From Mycobacterium asiaticum DSM 44297 (GTDB lineage: Bacteria > Actinomycetota > Actinomycetes > Mycobacteriales > Mycobacteriaceae): a stretch of 64,000 nt of DNA. The translations under genes were made by a program, and so were the position numbers. This document shows, piece after piece, positions 52,429 through 61,317 of the stretch; the stretch's first letter is position 1, and each line of letters opens with the position of its first letter. The stretch lies in the NCBI RefSeq assembly GCF_000613245.1, contig NZ_HG964939.1:42880-106879 (forward strand), in the 5' to 3' direction. The notes below the pieces were generated by a model, which saw nothing but the letters and a program-made list of their open reading frames with translations, was not told the origin of the DNA and ran no database searches.

Positions 52429-52968
52429 ATGAAATACACACCCACGCAGGTCGCGGGCGTGACGATCATCGACATCGAGCCGCACCGGGACCACCGCGGG
52501 TTTTTCAGCCGGATTTTCTGCGCCGCGGAATTCGCCCAGCATGGGCTGATTCCCGAGGTCGCACAGACCAGCATTTGCTTCAACCAAACCCGCGGCACGG
52601 TGCGCGGCCTGCACCGCCAGGTACCACCACACGCCGAGGCCAAGCTGGTGCGCTGCATCCGCGGTGCCATTGCCGACGTTGCCGTGGACGTCCGGCCGGA
52701 ATCACCGACATACGGCAAGCACGTGATGGTCGAGCTCAGTGCCGACAACCGCCGCGCCCTGTTCTTGCCGCCCTATGTGGCGCACGGCTTTCAGACACTG
52801 ACCGACGACACCGAGATCCTCTATCAGATCAGCGGCCCCTACCAACCGGGCAGTGAAGAAAACTTCCGCTGGAATGAGCCGATGTTCGGCATCGAGTGGC
52901 CGCTTCCGGTCACAGTGATCTCCGAAAAGGACGCCAGCTGGCCGCTTTTGAGGGGCGAGGCATCATGA
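52429..52968 (+). CDS. dTDP-4-dehydrorhamnose 3,5-epimerase family protein (RmlC-like)
   Basis: 179 residues from ATG 52429. The cupin signature is VRGLHRQVPPHAEAKLVRCI with catalytic-type His62 and Lys72, then FLPPYVAHGFQTLTDDTEIL and YQIS. The C-terminal motif reads WNEPMFGIEWP. RmlC enzymes epimerise 4-keto-6-deoxy sugars at C3 and/or C5. The housekeeping rmlC of mycobacteria lies elsewhere, so this copy should serve a dedicated sugar. It is 58 bp after the restored PIG-L stop. Confidence 0.9.
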   Translation: MKYTPTQVAGVTIIDIEPHRDHRGFFSRIFCAAEFAQHGLIPEVAQTSICFNQTRGTVRGLHRQVPPHAEAKLVRCIRGAIADVAVDVRPESPTYGKHVMVELSADNRRALFLPPYVAHGFQTLTDDTEILYQISGPYQPGSEENFRWNEPMFGIEWPLPVTVISEKDASWPLLRGEAS

Positions 52969-53003
52969 CCAGCAGCAGCGAAGAACGTCTCGGGTGAATC
53001 GAC

Positions 53004-53855
53004 ATGGCCCACGACACGCTGCCTGCAGCCGCCGTACGCATGGTCGTCAGCGGCAGCATCGTCGAGCGGTGTGACACCGAAGAGGTGTTAGCGCTGATCG
53101 ATTCCCACCTCCGTTCCGGTTCGGATCGCGGTTTGGCGGTGGGATCGGTCAACCTCGATCACCTGCACCACTTCCGAACGGCGGGTGCCGCTCCCAGCGG
53201 CATGCTGGAATGGCTGCTGCTGGCCGACGGGATGCCGATCGCATGGCGGGGTCAACTGCTGACCTCCAAGCCATGGCCTCGGGTTACCGGAGCCGATCTG
53301 CTTCCAGCGGTATTGGCACTGGCCGAGGCGAACCGCCAGCGGGTCGGATTCTTCGGCGGCAGTAGCCGAACCCATCAGCTGCTGTCCCGGCACCTCGAGG
53401 AGCACTATCCAGCGCTGACCGTCTCGGGAATGTGGGCGCCTCCCCCGGACGATGTCGAATCCCGTTCTGACGCATTGTGTTCGGCGATCCACGCGGCGCG
53501 CACCGACATCCTCGTGGTGAGCCTGGGCAAGCCGCGCCAAGAGTTGTGGGTCGACCGGTACGGGCATGCGACGGGCGCACGAGTCTTCCTGCCGTCGGGC
53601 GGCGCCATCGATTTTCTCGCCGGCATGACCCGCCGGGCGCCACGCTGGATGCAGCGGATCGGACTGGAGTGGTTTTACCGGCTGACCCGCGAACCACGCC
53701 GATTGGCCCGGCGCTACCTGTTGCAGGGTCCCCTGGCGCTGGTGCGCGCGGCACGCGCACAGCTGATCTGTTACCCCGGCGCCTATTACACCGGCGCGGG
53801 CATCCGGACTCATGTCGAAACCTCCGGCACTGCAAGGGAAGCGGCGTCCGCATGA
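53004..53855 (+). CDS. WecG/TagA/CpsF family glycosyltransferase (GT26)
   Basis: 283 residues. The GT26 core has VGSVNLDHLHHF (~47), the catalytic-type Asp75 in LLADGMPIAWRG, then RVGFFGGSSRTHQLL, ILVVSLGKPRQELWVDR and FLPSGGAIDFLAGMTRRAPRW followed by GLEWFYRLTREPRRLARRYL. These enzymes add the second sugar (ManNAc/ManNAcA type) to a lipid-linked first sugar at the inner face of the membrane. Here it sits just before the priming transferase, and overlaps it by 4 bp. Confidence 0.92.
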   Translation: MAHDTLPAAAVRMVVSGSIVERCDTEEVLALIDSHLRSGSDRGLAVGSVNLDHLHHFRTAGAAPSGMLEWLLLADGMPIAWRGQLLTSKPWPRVTGADLLPAVLALAEANRQRVGFFGGSSRTHQLLSRHLEEHYPALTVSGMWAPPPDDVESRSDALCSAIHAARTDILVVSLGKPRQELWVDRYGHATGARVFLPSGGAIDFLAGMTRRAPRWMQRIGLEWFYRLTREPRRLARRYLLQGPLALVRAARAQLICYPGAYYTGAGIRTHVETSGTAREAASA

Positions 53856-55363
53856 GCGAGGGAGCGGCCAGCATGACAGCCACACTGCACGCCCACACCA
53901 GCCTGTCACCCGTCGTCCGCAGTCCGGGCAGCGGCACCATTCCACGCTGGCAGCAGAGGTACTCCGCACGGCTACGGATCACCGACTCGATAATCGTCTG
54001 TGCGGCAATCATGCTTGCGCAATTGGTCCGATTTGGCGACTCCCCTAATATGTCCGGCTATCCGGGGCCAGTGATGACGCTGTTCTCCTGCCTGTTCGCG
54101 GTGCTGTGGCTGTCGTCGATATCGGTGTTCCACACTCGTTCGCCCCGCATCATCGGCGCCGGCATCGACGAGTACCGACGCATCGCCAGCGCATCGTTCT
54201 CCGTGTTCGGCATCATCGCGATGGTCACCCTGCTCGCCAAGATCGAGCTTGCCCGTGGCTACCTCGCCGTTGCCCTTCCGGTGGGCACCCTGGGCCTGCT
54301 GGCCAGCCGCAACCTGTGGCGAAAGTACGTGTGGCACCGGCGTGCACAGGGCCATTACCAGACGATGGTCCTGGCCATCGGGGACCGATCCGGAGTCGCT
54401 CACCTGGCGTATGAGCTGATCCGCAGCCCGAAAGACGGGTATGTCGTCGTCGGCGTGTGCATCCCGGGGTACGGGCCGCGGCGCGGCGAGAGCCTCACCG
54501 TTCAGGACCGCGAGATCCCGATCCTCGGTGACGAAACCAGCGCGGTGGCGGCACTAGAGGAGTGCGGCGCCGACACCGTCGCGGTGACGCGTACCGAACA
54601 CTTCGGCGTCCACGGGATCCGTGAGTTGATGTGGCAACTCGAGACCCTCGATGTCGATTTGGTGGTGTCACCGGGCGTCATGGACGTGGCCGGCGCCCGG
54701 TTGACCATGCGGCCCATTGCGGGTTTTCCGCTGCTCCACGTCGACAAGCCGCAATACGAAGGCACCCAACGTATTCAGAAGCGTGCCTTCGACTTCTGCT
54801 TCGCTCTGTTCGCCCTCGTCGTAACGGCGCCGCTCCTCCTCGCCGCCGCCGCAGCAATCAGGATGACCAGCAAGGGACCGATCTTCTATCGCGCCGAGCG
54901 GATCGGTTTGGACGGTCAACCGTTCACCATGCTGAAGTTCCGCACCATGGTCGAAAACGCCGATCAGCAAATCGAAAGCCTATTGCCGTTGAACCAGGGC
55001 GCCGGGATGCTGTTCAAGATTCACCGGGACCCTCGGGTCACACCGGTCGGCCGCATCCTGCGCCGTTACAGCATCGACGAGCTACCGCAGTTCATCAACG
55101 TACTCAAGCGGGACATGAGTGTGGTGGGCCCGCGACCGCCCCTGCGGCGGGAAGTGGAGAACTATGACGGTGAGGTCAAGCGGCGGCTGCTGGTCAAGCC
55201 GGGGGTCACCGGCCTGTGGCAGGTGAGCGGCCGATCCGACCTGTCCTGGGAGGACTCGGTCCGCCTCGACCTGTCCTACGTCGACAACTGGTCCATGGCA
55301 GGCGATCTCGTGATCATCGCCCGCACCCTCAAAGCGGTGTTGGCCAGTGACGGGGCGTACTAG
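53852..55363 (+). CDS. polyprenyl-phosphate sugar-1-phosphate transferase (WcaJ/WbaP type)
   Basis: 503 residues from ATG 53852 (ATG 53873 also possible). Four N-terminal membrane spans (~44-150) precede a CoA-binding-like domain (~165-290). A fifth hydrophobic segment (FDFCFALFALVVTAPLLLAA, ~308-327) leads into the catalytic bacterial sugar transferase domain: GPIFYRAERIGLDGQPFTML, KFRTMV, VGRILRRYSIDELPQFINVL, KRDMSVVGPRPPL and VKPGVTGLWQVSGRSDLSW. It puts the first sugar phosphate on undecaprenyl/decaprenyl phosphate and so starts repeat-unit assembly. It ends directly before the flippase gene. Confidence 0.94.
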   Translation: MSEGAASMTATLHAHTSLSPVVRSPGSGTIPRWQQRYSARLRITDSIIVCAAIMLAQLVRFGDSPNMSGYPGPVMTLFSCLFAVLWLSSISVFHTRSPRIIGAGIDEYRRIASASFSVFGIIAMVTLLAKIELARGYLAVALPVGTLGLLASRNLWRKYVWHRRAQGHYQTMVLAIGDRSGVAHLAYELIRSPKDGYVVVGVCIPGYGPRRGESLTVQDREIPILGDETSAVAALEECGADTVAVTRTEHFGVHGIRELMWQLETLDVDLVVSPGVMDVAGARLTMRPIAGFPLLHVDKPQYEGTQRIQKRAFDFCFALFALVVTAPLLLAAAAAIRMTSKGPIFYRAERIGLDGQPFTMLKFRTMVENADQQIESLLPLNQGAGMLFKIHRDPRVTPVGRILRRYSIDELPQFINVLKRDMSVVGPRPPLRREVENYDGEVKRRLLVKPGVTGLWQVSGRSDLSWEDSVRLDLSYVDNWSMAGDLVIIARTLKAVLASDGAY

Positions 55364-56887
55364 ATGAAGGGCGGCACCGTGACCGAGGCTGCTGGGGATG
55401 CTGCGGTGGCCGGGATCTCCCAGGCCCCGCAGTCCTCGGCAGCGCCTGCGCCAGCGGCTGAAGTACCGCAAGCGCGGATCGCGCACGCCTTCTCGATCCA
55501 ATTGATTTGCCGTGCACTGGGGATGCTGGCTTCGGTGGTGTCGGTGGCGATGACCGCCCGCTACCTGGGACCGGGCCGCTACGGCCAGCTCATGGTGGCG
55601 GTGGCCTTCATCGGCATGTGGACCAGCATGACCGATCTCGGTATCAGCACCGTGATCGTACGGCGCGTGACCTCTGGGCGTGGCGAGCTGGAGCGGCTGG
55701 TCCGGGTCAATAGTGGTCTTTCCCTTGTGTATTGCGTCCCACTGGCGGTCATCGCGGCCGCCACCGGGTGGCTCATCTATCGCGACGTTGACGTTCGCGT
55801 GATGTTGGTGGTGTTGTCCGGCCAGCTGCTGATGCTGACGATGCGAACCCGGTTCGAGCCGGTATTCTTATCCACTGTCCGCTTCGCCGCGGTGGCCATC
55901 TCCGATGTCGCCGGCCGGCTGGGCACCCTGGCCATGGTCAGCTGGCTGGTGGCAACGCGCGAAGACGTGATCTGGTTCGCGGTCGCACAACTGATCCCAC
56001 CCGCAGTGCAGTTGCTAATCCAGGGCGCGGCCGCGGCACGGCACATCAAGCTGCGTCCGGTCTTCTCGGCGAGCGAGTCCATGCACCTGTTGCGGGAAAG
56101 CCTTCCGCTCATGGGCGTCGCGGTGCTGGGGATCCTTTATTGGCGCGCCGACGGCGTGATCCTATCGCTGCTGAGCCCCCACGCCGAAGTGGGCGTTTAC
56201 GGGTTGGCCTACACCATCGCATTCAATACTGAGGCGCTGTCGGTGTTCTTCCAGAAGTCGACGCTGTCCACGGCCACCGCGCTCTATTCCCGCGATATCG
56301 ATGCCTACGTCGGATTCTTGCGCCGCAGTGTGGAATTGATGTTCTTTATCGCCCTCCCGGTTGCCGTGGTCGGCTCGATGCTGGCCGCACCACTTATCGA
56401 CTTGTTCGGCGACAGCGACTTCGTGACTCGCGGCGCACCGACATTGGCGCTGCTCCTCATCGCAGCGTCCCTGCGGTTCGTCACCGGAACCCTGGGGCAA
56501 GGCCTGTTCGCCAGCCACGAACAGCGGTTCTTCTTCCGATTGTTCGTGGCCACGTTGGTCGTCAACGTCGTGCTGAATCTGGCTCTGGACAGTCGGTTCG
56601 GTGCCGTCGGGGCCGGCATCGCCCTAGTGTGCACCGAGCTGTTCGGTATGGCGCTGGCGAGCTGGCGACTGGGCAGCCGCTGCGGTTACCGCACCCCGGC
56701 GAAGTTCCTGCTGTGGTTGCTGGTGCCAACGGCAGCCTGTGCCGGGGTGGTGTTGCTGTTGACGGGTGCCCAGGTCGTGCTCGTGCTGGCCGCCGCGGCG
56801 ACAACGTATCTGGCCGTCAACATGGTGATCGGCCCGGTCAAATGGTCGATGTTGACTTCACTGTTCGGAAGACAGGTGTTGCCATGA
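55364..56887 (+). CDS. polysaccharide flippase, Wzx/MATE-like
   Basis: 507 residues with ~12-14 membrane spans, from ~43 to the end. The first spans (AFSIQLICRALGMLASVVSV, ARYLGPGRYGQLMVAVAFIG) match the polysaccharide-synthesis (PST) exporter family, and GVYGLAYTIAFNTEAL fits a MOP-superfamily motif. It would flip lipid-linked oligosaccharide across the membrane. It starts right at the end of the priming transferase gene and overlaps the next transferase by 4 bp. Confidence 0.9.
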   Translation: MKGGTVTEAAGDAAVAGISQAPQSSAAPAPAAEVPQARIAHAFSIQLICRALGMLASVVSVAMTARYLGPGRYGQLMVAVAFIGMWTSMTDLGISTVIVRRVTSGRGELERLVRVNSGLSLVYCVPLAVIAAATGWLIYRDVDVRVMLVVLSGQLLMLTMRTRFEPVFLSTVRFAAVAISDVAGRLGTLAMVSWLVATREDVIWFAVAQLIPPAVQLLIQGAAAARHIKLRPVFSASESMHLLRESLPLMGVAVLGILYWRADGVILSLLSPHAEVGVYGLAYTIAFNTEALSVFFQKSTLSTATALYSRDIDAYVGFLRRSVELMFFIALPVAVVGSMLAAPLIDLFGDSDFVTRGAPTLALLLIAASLRFVTGTLGQGLFASHEQRFFFRLFVATLVVNVVLNLALDSRFGAVGAGIALVCTELFGMALASWRLGSRCGYRTPAKFLLWLLVPTAACAGVVLLLTGAQVVLVLAAAATTYLAVNMVIGPVKWSMLTSLFGRQVLP

Positions 56888-58899
56888 CAACCGAGTTGGA
56901 TCGCGCGTATCTGAAACCGCCGACGGCAGAGCCGGTTCCGCTGGGCCTTGAGCGTCCGCTGTCGGCGCTGATCGTGACCTACAAGAGCCACGACCTGGTG
57001 GAGCAGTGCCTGGCCAGTCTCGCCGAATACGCGCCCGAACTGCCGGTCTACGTCTACGAGAACAGCGGCGATACGTACCCCGGACGGGAGGAGCTGGCCG
57101 CCCGTCACCCGGATGTGCATTGGGTGCTGGGGCCGGTGAACCTGGGCTTCGGCGGAGCGTTCAACGCTTTGGTGGCACACACCCCCGCCGATACGGACCT
57201 GCTGCTGCTCAACGCCGATACGCGGCTGAAGGGGCCGCTGACGCGGACCCGGCGACTGCTGCACCGGCCCGGTGTGGCCGCCGTGTCACCGCTGATCCAG
57301 GACATCGGGGCGCCCGGTCCGCAACGGTGGGACATCGCTACGCGTCGCCGCACCCTGACTCGCGCGCTGGTGGCCGCCGCCGGCTACTCCGACCGCCTGC
57401 GGGGAACGCCGATCTCACACCTGTATCGCAGGCAGCCAGCCGAATCCGAAAGCATCGACGGGTACGTGGCCGGAATCTGTCTGGCCATCAACCGCGAGGC
57501 GTGGAATCAGATCGGCGGTTTCGACGAGGAGTTTTTTCTCTACGGTGAGGAAACCGATTGGCAGGAACGGGCTACCGCGGCCGGTTGGCGCATTCTGCTG
57601 GCCGACGAACTCGACGTCGACCACGGCAACCCGACGCCCCCTCAGAGCGCCGGTGATCCGGTCTCGGTGCACGGCGCAGAGGTCTCCACTGTCGAACGGT
57701 TCCGCAACCGGGATCTGCTGCGCGCCAACATTGCTCTGCTGCTGGAACGCCGCGACAGCGTGCACCACGCCGATGCCTACCTGGCGGGCACCGCCCTGTT
57801 GGACCGCGTGCAGCGATCCAAACGCGCGGTGCGCAACCGCGCCATCGAAGCGCGTCGCACCGACAAACCACCGATCGTGATTACCACCAATCGTCTGGTC
57901 TACGGGGGCGCGGAACGGCAGAAGGCGCTGTTGGCGGCGGAACTGGACCGTCGCGGTTACCCCGTCACCATCGTGTGCATGCAGCGGTTCGGGCCGTTGA
58001 TCAAGGAGATTCCACACAGCGTGCGGGTGGTGCGTCAGCCGTGGTGGGCACCCATGGTAGATCTACCCGCCGGACCGGCCGTGCTGATCAGCGGCGACAC
58101 CAACACCGAGACCGGGTTCGCCACGCTGTGGCGAGCGGCATCTGCAGACCGGCGCTGGCTGGTTGCCCCACATGTGCCGCCTGCCGAGGACGGGCCAATC
58201 TATTCACGTCCGCTGACCACAGCCATGCGCCGGGCGGACGGCTTCATCGTGCTAGCGCAACGGCATTGGGAGATGCTGACTCCGCATCACCGGCTGAGCG
58301 GGCAACCCTTCGTGGCGCCCAATGGCGTCGCCTGTAGTGATGAACCGCCACAACGCGTGCGGGTTGCCGGAGCGCCACCGCACCTGGTGATGTTGTCCCG
58401 CATCGTCGAGCACAAGAATCCCGACCTGCTGATCGATGCGTTGGCCGGTCTGACCGATCTGCCCTGGCGGCTCTCGATTTTCGGTGACGGACCGGACCGC
58501 GCGAAGCTCGAAGCCCGCACCCCGCAGTCGCTGCGCGATCGAGTTCAGTGGCACGGCTGGTCACACGGCCCCGGCCCGGCTCTGGCCGACGCCGATCTGC
58601 TCTGTGTGCCAAGCCGTTCGGAGGCCTTCCCGCTGGTGATCCTGGAAGCCATGGCGCGTGGCGTGCCGGTTGCCGCATCGGGCATCTGCGCCGTCCCGGA
58701 GATGCTGGATTTCGGCAACTGCGGGTTTGTAGTCGAACCGGTCTCGGTGGCGGCCTGGCGGAGCCGGTTGGCCGAAATCCTGGCCGAACCCGACGGGCTG
58801 CCCGAGATCGGACGCCGCGGGTTCGAGCGGATGCAAAAGCATTACACGGTCACGGCCATGACCGACGCGTATCTCGACGCGATCGGCGCGGTGATGTGA
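56884..58899 (+). CDS. two-domain glycosyltransferase, GT2 fused to GT4
   Basis: 671 residues from ATG 56884. The N-terminal GT2 (~25-310) has LIVTYKSHDLVEQCLASLAE, the metal motif LLLLNADTRL and GGFDEEFFLYGEETDWQERA. The C-terminal GT4 (~345-670) has TTNRLVYGGAERQKALLAAE, HLVMLSRIVEHKNPDLLIDA, LADADLLCVPSRSEAFPLVI and LEAMARGVPVAASGICAVPE. It should transfer two sugars in turn to the growing lipid-linked chain on the cytoplasmic side. The starting overlap with the flippase (ATGA) shows coupling. Confidence 0.92.
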   Translation: MTTELDRAYLKPPTAEPVPLGLERPLSALIVTYKSHDLVEQCLASLAEYAPELPVYVYENSGDTYPGREELAARHPDVHWVLGPVNLGFGGAFNALVAHTPADTDLLLLNADTRLKGPLTRTRRLLHRPGVAAVSPLIQDIGAPGPQRWDIATRRRTLTRALVAAAGYSDRLRGTPISHLYRRQPAESESIDGYVAGICLAINREAWNQIGGFDEEFFLYGEETDWQERATAAGWRILLADELDVDHGNPTPPQSAGDPVSVHGAEVSTVERFRNRDLLRANIALLLERRDSVHHADAYLAGTALLDRVQRSKRAVRNRAIEARRTDKPPIVITTNRLVYGGAERQKALLAAELDRRGYPVTIVCMQRFGPLIKEIPHSVRVVRQPWWAPMVDLPAGPAVLISGDTNTETGFATLWRAASADRRWLVAPHVPPAEDGPIYSRPLTTAMRRADGFIVLAQRHWEMLTPHHRLSGQPFVAPNGVACSDEPPQRVRVAGAPPHLVMLSRIVEHKNPDLLIDALAGLTDLPWRLSIFGDGPDRAKLEARTPQSLRDRVQWHGWSHGPGPALADADLLCVPSRSEAFPLVILEAMARGVPVAASGICAVPEMLDFGNCGFVVEPVSVAAWRSRLAEILAEPDGLPEIGRRGFERMQKHYTVTAMTDAYLDAIGAVM

Positions 58900-58958
58900 C
58901 ACCACCGCACAGCCTCGCGAACCCAACCCTTCCCACCCAACGACGAATCGAGAACCAC

Positions 58959-60209
58959 ATGATCTGCCGCTTATGCGACTCGGACCGCATGCTCAGCGTC
59001 TTGGACCTGGGCGCCACACCACCCTGCGAGAAAATTCTCGCCGCCGCGGAACTCGACCTGCCCGAGCCCACTTACCCGCTGCACCTGCGGCTGTGCGAGG
59101 ACTGCCTGCTGCTGCAGATACCCGCGCTGATCACACCCGAGGAAACATTCACCGAATACGCCTACTATTCCTCGTATTCCGACAGTTGGGTCCAGCATGC
59201 GGAGACCTTCGTCGAGCAGGCGGCGAAGCGGCTCGGGCTGGGAACCGACTCGTTCGTGGTGGAAGTCGCCAGCAACGACGGCTACCTCCTGCAACACGCG
59301 GTGGCCAGGGGGATTCCCTGCCTGGGAATCGAACCGTCACTGAATGTCGGTGCGGCAGCGGCCGATCGGGGAGTGCCGACCGTCTCGGAGTTCCTCGACC
59401 AGCAGGTGGCACAGCGGGTGCGCACCGAGCACGGCCCGGCGAACCTGGTGGTGGCCAACAACGTATACGCACACATACCCGACCTGCGCGGCTTTACCCA
59501 GTCGCTGCGCGGTCTGCTCGCTGACGACGGCTGGTTGAGCATCGAAGTGCACCACGCCCTGAACCTGGTCAGCCTCGGGCAATTCGACACGATCTACCAC
59601 GAGCACTTCCAGTACTACACCGTCTACTCGGCGATCAACGCCCTTGCCAGCGCGGGCCTGGCCGTCGTCGACGTGGAGTTGCTGTCCACCCACGGCGGAT
59701 CGATCCGCGTCTGGGCCCGCCCGATCGAGGTGGCCGGCGCACCGTCGGCGCGAGTGACCAACATCCTTCGCATCGAAGAGGCGGCCGGCCTACACCGTCC
59801 GGAGGGCTACCTGAAGCTGCGCCAGCGAACCGAGCAGGCGCGCCATGATCTGCTGCGCTTCCTGCTCAAATGCAAGGCCGAGGGAAAGCGCGTCGTCGGT
59901 TACGGCGCCCCCGGCAAGGGCAATACCTTGCTCAACTACTGCGGGATCCGCAGCGACCTCCTCGAGTACACGGTAGACCGGAATCCCTATAAGCATGGGC
60001 ATTTCACACCCGGCACCCGCATCCCGATTCACGACCCGGAGGTCATCGCCCGCGACCGACCGGACGTGGTGCTGGTGCTGCCCTGGAACCTGGAATCCGA
60101 GCTCACCGAGCAACTCAGCTACGTCACCGAGTGGGGCGGTCAGATCGTCTATCCCCTGCCGACCCTGCATATGGCACGCAAGGCCAAGACGACTGCGGCG
60201 GTCCGTTGA
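58959..60209 (+). CDS. SAM-dependent sugar C-methyltransferase (TylCIII/NovU/TcaB9 type)
   Basis: 416 residues from ATG 58959. An N-terminal zinc module has Cys3, Cys6, Cys46 and Cys49. The SAM domain motif I is VVEVASNDGYLL (~100-111). The active-site motif YHEHFQYY (213-220) matches the Tyr/Glu/His set used by TcaB9-type enzymes that methylate C3 of 4-keto sugars. The C-terminal domain has VVGYGAPGKGNTLLNY. It should make a C-methyl-branched deoxysugar. With the RmlC-like epimerase it points to a 4-keto-6-deoxy substrate. It starts 59 bp after the two-domain transferase gene. Confidence 0.9.
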   Translation: MICRLCDSDRMLSVLDLGATPPCEKILAAAELDLPEPTYPLHLRLCEDCLLLQIPALITPEETFTEYAYYSSYSDSWVQHAETFVEQAAKRLGLGTDSFVVEVASNDGYLLQHAVARGIPCLGIEPSLNVGAAAADRGVPTVSEFLDQQVAQRVRTEHGPANLVVANNVYAHIPDLRGFTQSLRGLLADDGWLSIEVHHALNLVSLGQFDTIYHEHFQYYTVYSAINALASAGLAVVDVELLSTHGGSIRVWARPIEVAGAPSARVTNILRIEEAAGLHRPEGYLKLRQRTEQARHDLLRFLLKCKAEGKRVVGYGAPGKGNTLLNYCGIRSDLLEYTVDRNPYKHGHFTPGTRIPIHDPEVIARDRPDVVLVLPWNLESELTEQLSYVTEWGGQIVYPLPTLHMARKAKTTAAVR

Positions 60210-61315
60210 TGACCGCCCGCGGCTGCCGGGGCTGCGGCGGCATCGAGTTGCACCGGGTGCTCGATCTGGGGAAAGCGCCCGCGGCCGACCACTTTCCGTT
60301 CGCGAGCGATCCGATCAGCCCCGAGGAATCGGCGCATCCGTTGGCGATGGATCTCTGCATTGGTTGCGGCCTGGCACAACTGGCCGACGACGACACGGTG
60401 ACCGAGGAGCCGCGCGGCATCGAACCGCAAGCGCTGCGGGATCAGGCCGCCGACGCCGTACGGCAAGTCGCCGAAGCAGGTTGGCTGCGTGGGAACACGG
60501 TTCGCGAGTTCGGTAGCCCGCACGGCGGGACGTGGTTACCCTTACTTGCCGAACGCGGGTTTTCCGAAGCCATCGGAGCTGGAGAAGTCGCCGACGTGGT
60601 GCTCGACTGTTTCGGCATCACCCACGACCCGCATCAGCGGTCTGGTTTCGAGCAGCGCGCGAAGGTCACCGCGCCCGACGGCGTGTTGCTGATTCAATTC
60701 CCGTCCTTGATGACGATGGTGAGCGAAGGACAGTGGACTGCCTTGCGCCACGGCCACTTCGCCTACTACTCGTTGACGGCGCTGGTCAATCTACTTGCCG
60801 CCGTGGGGATGAGTGTGGCCACCGCATGGGAGTTCGATCTGTACGCCGGAACCATTCTGGTAGCTGCCGTACACGGCCACGTGGAGCCCGACGAGCGCGT
60901 GCGGGAGATCTTGTCCCGGGAGAGCCATTTCGGCGTGACCGATGCGCTCGTGCTGCAGCGCCTGCAGCGTGCCGTCGACAGCCACGCCGCGCAGCTGCGC
61001 GATTGGCTTGTGCTGCAGGCGGATACCAACCGCACGGTTTACGGCTACGGCGCCGGCTCGCGGGTGCCCGCCTTGCTGAACATCGCAAAGGTGGACCGGC
61101 AGCTGTTGGCGGGGATCGCCGACGCCTCGCCGGGCAAACAGGGCCGCAGGATTCCGGGCACCGACATCCCGATCATCTCCCCCGAGCAGTTGACCAGCGC
61201 AGACCCCGACCGCGTGCTGCTGACCCTGCCGGACCTGTTCGGTGAGGTACGCCGCGCCTACCCCCAATTCGAGGGCCGCTGGTGGGTAGATTACGGCCCC
61301 AGCGGAAACGGATAA
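60209..61315 (+). CDS. C-methyltransferase-like protein with altered active-site motifs
   Basis: 368 residues. It keeps the layout of the preceding gene: zinc module (Cys6, Cys9, Cys50, Cys53), a middle domain and a C-terminal domain (VYGYGAGSRVPALLNI; PIISPEQLTSADPDRVLLTL). However the SAM motif I place reads VREFGSPHGGTWL, and YHEHFQYY is replaced by RHGHFAYY (180-187), so the Glu and the Tyr are gone. The middle is ~45 residues shorter. It may have another reaction or act with its neighbour as a non-catalytic partner. TGATG overlap with the preceding gene. Confidence 0.8.
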   Translation: MTARGCRGCGGIELHRVLDLGKAPAADHFPFASDPISPEESAHPLAMDLCIGCGLAQLADDDTVTEEPRGIEPQALRDQAADAVRQVAEAGWLRGNTVREFGSPHGGTWLPLLAERGFSEAIGAGEVADVVLDCFGITHDPHQRSGFEQRAKVTAPDGVLLIQFPSLMTMVSEGQWTALRHGHFAYYSLTALVNLLAAVGMSVATAWEFDLYAGTILVAAVHGHVEPDERVREILSRESHFGVTDALVLQRLQRAVDSHAAQLRDWLVLQADTNRTVYGYGAGSRVPALLNIAKVDRQLLAGIADASPGKQGRRIPGTDIPIISPEQLTSADPDRVLLTLPDLFGEVRRAYPQFEGRWWVDYGPSGNG

Positions 61316-61317
61316 CC

